NCBI GenBank assembly: GCA_014729935.1
Contig: WJJB01000501.1
Coordinates: 1 to 7,272, forward strand
From: Candidatus Bathyarchaeota archaeon
GTDB lineage: Archaea; Asgardarchaeota; Lokiarchaeia; Sigyniarchaeales; Sigyniarchaeaceae
DNA: 7,272 nt
Direction of reading: 5' to 3'
Position numbers and translations under genes: made by a program. Below the pieces are notes generated by a model, which did no database searches, was not told the origin of the DNA, and saw only the letters and a list, made by a program, of their open reading frames with translations. Position 1 is the first letter of the stretch. Every line of letters starts with the position of its first letter. Positions 5,981 through 7,272 of this stretch are shown piece after piece.

Positions 5981-6025
5981 GAAGTCACTGATTTCATGGT
6001 GACTTCCATCTAATCGCGATGGAAG
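5981..6025. repeat. Two overlapping, mutually exclusive inverted repeats
   Basis: Repeat A pairs GAAGTCAC (5981-5988) with GTGACTTC (5999-6006) around a 10-base loop. Repeat B pairs CTTCCATC (6003-6010) with GATGGAAG (6018-6025) around a 7-base loop. Both stems are perfect over 8 bases and share CTTC (6003-6006), so in RNA only one can form fully at a time. An ATCGCGAT palindrome (6013-6020) lies inside B. They sit between the probable end of the profilin-like transcript and the TATA-like box of the next gene. They may act as DNA operator sites or as an RNA switch; which is unknown. Confidence 0.5.
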
Positions 6026-6032
6026 GACAATA

Positions 6033-6043
6033 CAATTAAATTG
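6033..6043 (+). promoter_or_regulatory. TATA-like palindrome before the membrane protein gene
   Basis: CAATTAAATTG is an 11-base palindrome with an AT-only core, the best TATA candidate upstream of the membrane protein gene at 6115. It would place transcription start near 6065 and a leader of about 50 bases. It lies 8 bases after the overlapping inverted repeats, so a protein bound there could affect it. Confidence 0.35.
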
Positions 6044-6114
6044 GTGCCCTTGCATTACCTACTTGCACGATTCGGAACATTCGTTACCAAGACTAGCATT
6101 GGTGCTTGAAATAC

Positions 6115-6741
6115 ATGGCAGGTAAAGAAAAAGTATTCGGACCCATGATGCTCGGTTGGTTATTCACCGGGCTCTTCGCGTTTCTCATCTTCCTCATCCC
6201 CGGTGTCGACTTCATCGGGCAGGTGCTCGGTGGAACGATTCAGAACATCGACCAGTTACTCCTTTCATTGGGTGGCGGGTTCAGCACGGGTGGCGGTGCA
6301 CTCGGTTACCTGCTGGCAACTGGGGTCGAGCTCGTGATGTTCAACCTGTACCCGCTCTCGTGGATCATTTCCTACCGCATCGATGACGCGCTCACGGTCT
6401 TTCTCATGATCATCCCGTGGATCATCTCGGGATTCCTGGTGGGCTTGGCAAGGGTGCAGAATCCAAAGCAGGGCTTGAAGATTGGCTTATTGCTTATCAC
6501 GTGCAATAGCATTTGGTGCGTCGTCCTCCTTATCCTGATCCCCAACTTGTTGGCAGGGCTGGTACCTGCAGGATTTGGGATAAACGTAGGGTCGTGGTTG
6601 AACGCGTTCGCCGTCGGGGCAACTGACCTGCCGATGGGTGTTTCAGCCATCCTGGTGCAGGTTGAAGGGGGAGCGTTCTTCATCGGCATGACCGTCCTGA
6701 TGGGTATCATCAAGGAAGGAAAGTATGAAGGTACTCTTTGA
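6115..6741 (+). CDS. Unrecognised multi-pass membrane protein
   Basis: This 208-residue protein starts MAGKEKVFGPMMLGWL and has four to five hydrophobic segments: 9-29, about 62-86, 92-112, 121-147 and about 174-199. A Gly-rich loop (GGGFSTGGGALG, 53-64) follows the first segment, and a short basic loop ARVQNPKQGLK (112-122) probably faces the cytoplasm. The charged C-terminus (KEGKYEGTL) is short. I do not recognise the family, and no catalytic motif is visible. ATG 6115 is chosen because GGTG at 6101-6104 gives a ribosome-binding-like site; TTG at 6106 is possible and adds three residues, and TAG at 6094-6096 closes the frame before that. It is GC-rich like most of the window. Neighbours do not reveal its job: the profilin-like gene is upstream beyond the inverted repeats and a mobile element lies downstream. 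A role in transport or membrane organisation would be a guess. Confidence 0.72.
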   Translation: MAGKEKVFGPMMLGWLFTGLFAFLIFLIPGVDFIGQVLGGTIQNIDQLLLSLGGGFSTGGGALGYLLATGVELVMFNLYPLSWIISYRIDDALTVFLMIIPWIISGFLVGLARVQNPKQGLKIGLLLITCNSIWCVVLLILIPNLLAGLVPAGFGINVGSWLNAFAVGATDLPMGVSAILVQVEGGAFFIGMTVLMGIIKEGKYEGTL

Positions 6742-6763
6742 TGAACCCAACCGGAAAGCAGGC

Positions 6764-6850
6764 ATGAGAGCACCGATTCAAATAATCTTTTTTCCCATCT
6801 ATTTAGCATTCAATTTCCTAATCCCGTATCGCTCATCAAAACCTAAATAG
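6764..6850 (+). CDS. Possible 28-residue hydrophobic peptide
   Basis: A short frame after the membrane protein gene starts with ATG 6764 and ends at TAG 6848-6850. It encodes one hydrophobic stretch (IQIIFFPIYLAFNFLI) followed by a basic tail (YRSSKPK). AGCAGG lies just upstream of the ATG as a weak ribosome-binding site. Its AT-rich content makes hydrophobic codons likely by chance, and a T-run that could end transcription (6788-6793) lies inside it. I list it only as a candidate. Confidence 0.15.
   Translation: MRAPIQIIFFPIYLAFNFLIPYRSSKPK
6787..6794 (+). terminator. T-run, probable transcription end of the membrane protein gene
   Basis: CTTTTTTC, with six consecutive T, lies about 46 bases after the stop at 6741 and has no hairpin. 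It fits archaeal T-tract termination by position and composition only. The following stretch to 6960 is AT-rich and pyrimidine-rich, and no gene is supported in it apart from the doubtful peptide frame. Confidence 0.35.
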
Positions 6851-6987
6851 TGAGGTTCCATGCCTTTCCAGTCTAATTCTTTCTTCTATCCATTCCATTA
6901 ATCTCTAAACCTTTCGACATACCAGTTTTCAAGAGAAATCGCTCATTCAAACGTGATCAACACTTTTATCCGTCTTGCGAGAGAAAA

Positions 6988-7025
6988 CCCGCCCCTTTAG
7001 TTTAGGGGCGGGATGAATCTCGCCC
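6988..7025. repeat. Overlapping hairpins in the left end of the TnpB element
   Basis: CCCGCCCCT (6988-6996) and AGGGGCGGG (7004-7012) are perfect inverted copies around TTAGTTT. The right arm also pairs with the next bases: GGGCGGGAT (7006-7014) against ATCTCGCCC (7017-7025), with one G-T pair and a very tight loop. The two folds compete for 7006-7012. The first probably serves as the subterminal hairpin for the transposase; the pair could also shape the tnpB mRNA leader. Confidence 0.6.
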
Positions 7026-7061
7026 GTTCAAAAATTCCCTAGACCTACACCTTTTTAGACC

Positions 7062-7272
7062 ATGGATTGGAATGTAGGACCAGTGATCGTTAACCACGCC
7101 GTGAAGGTACGCATTTACCCGACCGCGGCACAAGCAGAGTTGCTGGCCAAGACGCTTGGCTGCAAGCGGTGGATATGGAATTACTGGCTGGAGGAACGGG
7201 AAACGTACTTCCACGAGCACGGGAACACCACTGGTTTCAAGTACACCAGCGCCAAGATCTTGAAGGGAACAC
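7062..7272 (+). CDS. tnpB: TnpB (OrfB) RNA-guided nuclease, N-terminal part
   Basis: Seventy residues are visible before the window ends. After a short leader (MDWNVGPVIVNHA) comes VKVRIYPTAAQAELLAKTLG, then CKRWIWNYWLEERETYF, the conserved N-terminal beginning of the TnpB wedge region ('..R.YP...Q...l....G..R...N..l..r'). TnpB proteins of IS200/IS605 and IS1341-type elements are RNA-guided DNA nucleases, ancestors of Cas12, with a RuvC domain; that catalytic part lies beyond the window and cannot be checked. In-frame TAG at 7056-7058 makes ATG 7062 the first possible start; GTG 7083 is an alternative closer to the conserved part. No Shine-Dalgarno is seen; TTTTAT at 6964-6969 may be a TATA box or part of the insertion site. 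The gene is GC-rich like most of the window. Whether the copy is intact is unknown. Confidence 0.85.
   Translation, partial: MDWNVGPVIVNHAVKVRIYPTAAQAELLAKTLGCKRWIWNYWLEERETYFHEHGNTTGFKYTSAKILKGT

Larger units (their letters stand above)
6970..7272 (+). mobile_element. Left end of a TnpB-type insertion sequence (IS200/IS605 or IS1341-like), cut by the window edge
   Basis: A tnpB start at 7062 is preceded by a strong GC-rich hairpin at 6988-7012, as expected of the subterminal hairpin in IS200/IS605 left ends. The TTTAT at 6965-6969, about 18 bases before the hairpin, could be the target/TAM-type sequence that borders such elements, which would put the left tip near 6970. No tnpA transposase is seen on this side. 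The exact boundary is inferred; the right end and guide-RNA region lie outside the window. Confidence 0.5.

Noticed and set aside
6372..6809. Minus-strand 145-residue frame
   Set aside because: It is mostly antisense to the membrane protein gene, and its sequence lacks any recognisable motif.
1..7272. CRISPR array, tRNA or rRNA genes
   Set aside because: I read both strands for regularly spaced repeats, tRNA arms and conserved rRNA stretches and saw none; a covariance-model scan was not possible.

Overview
The window looks archaeal, and most likely comes from an Asgard archaeon (Promethearchaeota). Three things point that way: a small profilin-like protein at 5521-5895, an archaeal-type cofactor-independent phosphoglycerate mutase at 1079-2332, and start regions that carry TATA-like boxes, several of them close enough to the start codon to suggest leaderless or short-leader transcripts. 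The profilin call is a judgement by eye, because roadblock/LC7 proteins look similar. Most genes are about 50-60% G+C by spot counts, so the class within Asgard cannot be assigned.

Layout. 1-179 (-) is the N-terminal part of an unrecognised charged protein that runs off the left edge. 180-476 is an intergenic region with three copies of the palindrome GATGCATC and one small hairpin. 477-1052 (+) is a GNAT acetyltransferase, convergent with apgM at 1079-2332 (-). A promoter region with two tandem TATA boxes precedes a two-gene ABC exporter operon: a very short FtsX/MacB-type permease (2617-3165) and its ATPase (3182-3868). Facing it is an AT-rich membrane glycosyltransferase gene (3907-5298, -), whose first transmembrane helix is encoded in another frame just upstream (5395 down to about 5300), so the gene appears frameshifted. 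Divergent from it is the profilin-like gene. A 210-base gap with two overlapping, mutually exclusive inverted repeats follows, then an unrecognised multi-pass membrane protein (6115-6741). A gene-poor stretch leads into the left end of a TnpB-type (IS200/IS605 or IS1341-like) element, whose tnpB gene starts at 7062 and is cut by the window edge.

Working together. Only the permease and ATPase clearly form one functional unit: the ATPase ribosome binding site overlaps the permease stop codon. The other genes appear to be separate transcription units: glycolysis/gluconeogenesis (ApgM), acyl transfer (GNAT), surface glycosylation (glycosyltransferase), and possible actin regulation (profilin-like). 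No complete new defence or mobile system is visible. The most unusual items are the split glycosyltransferase, the collapsed permease, the overlapping inverted repeats at 5981-6025 and at 6988-7025, and the triple GATGCATC cluster.
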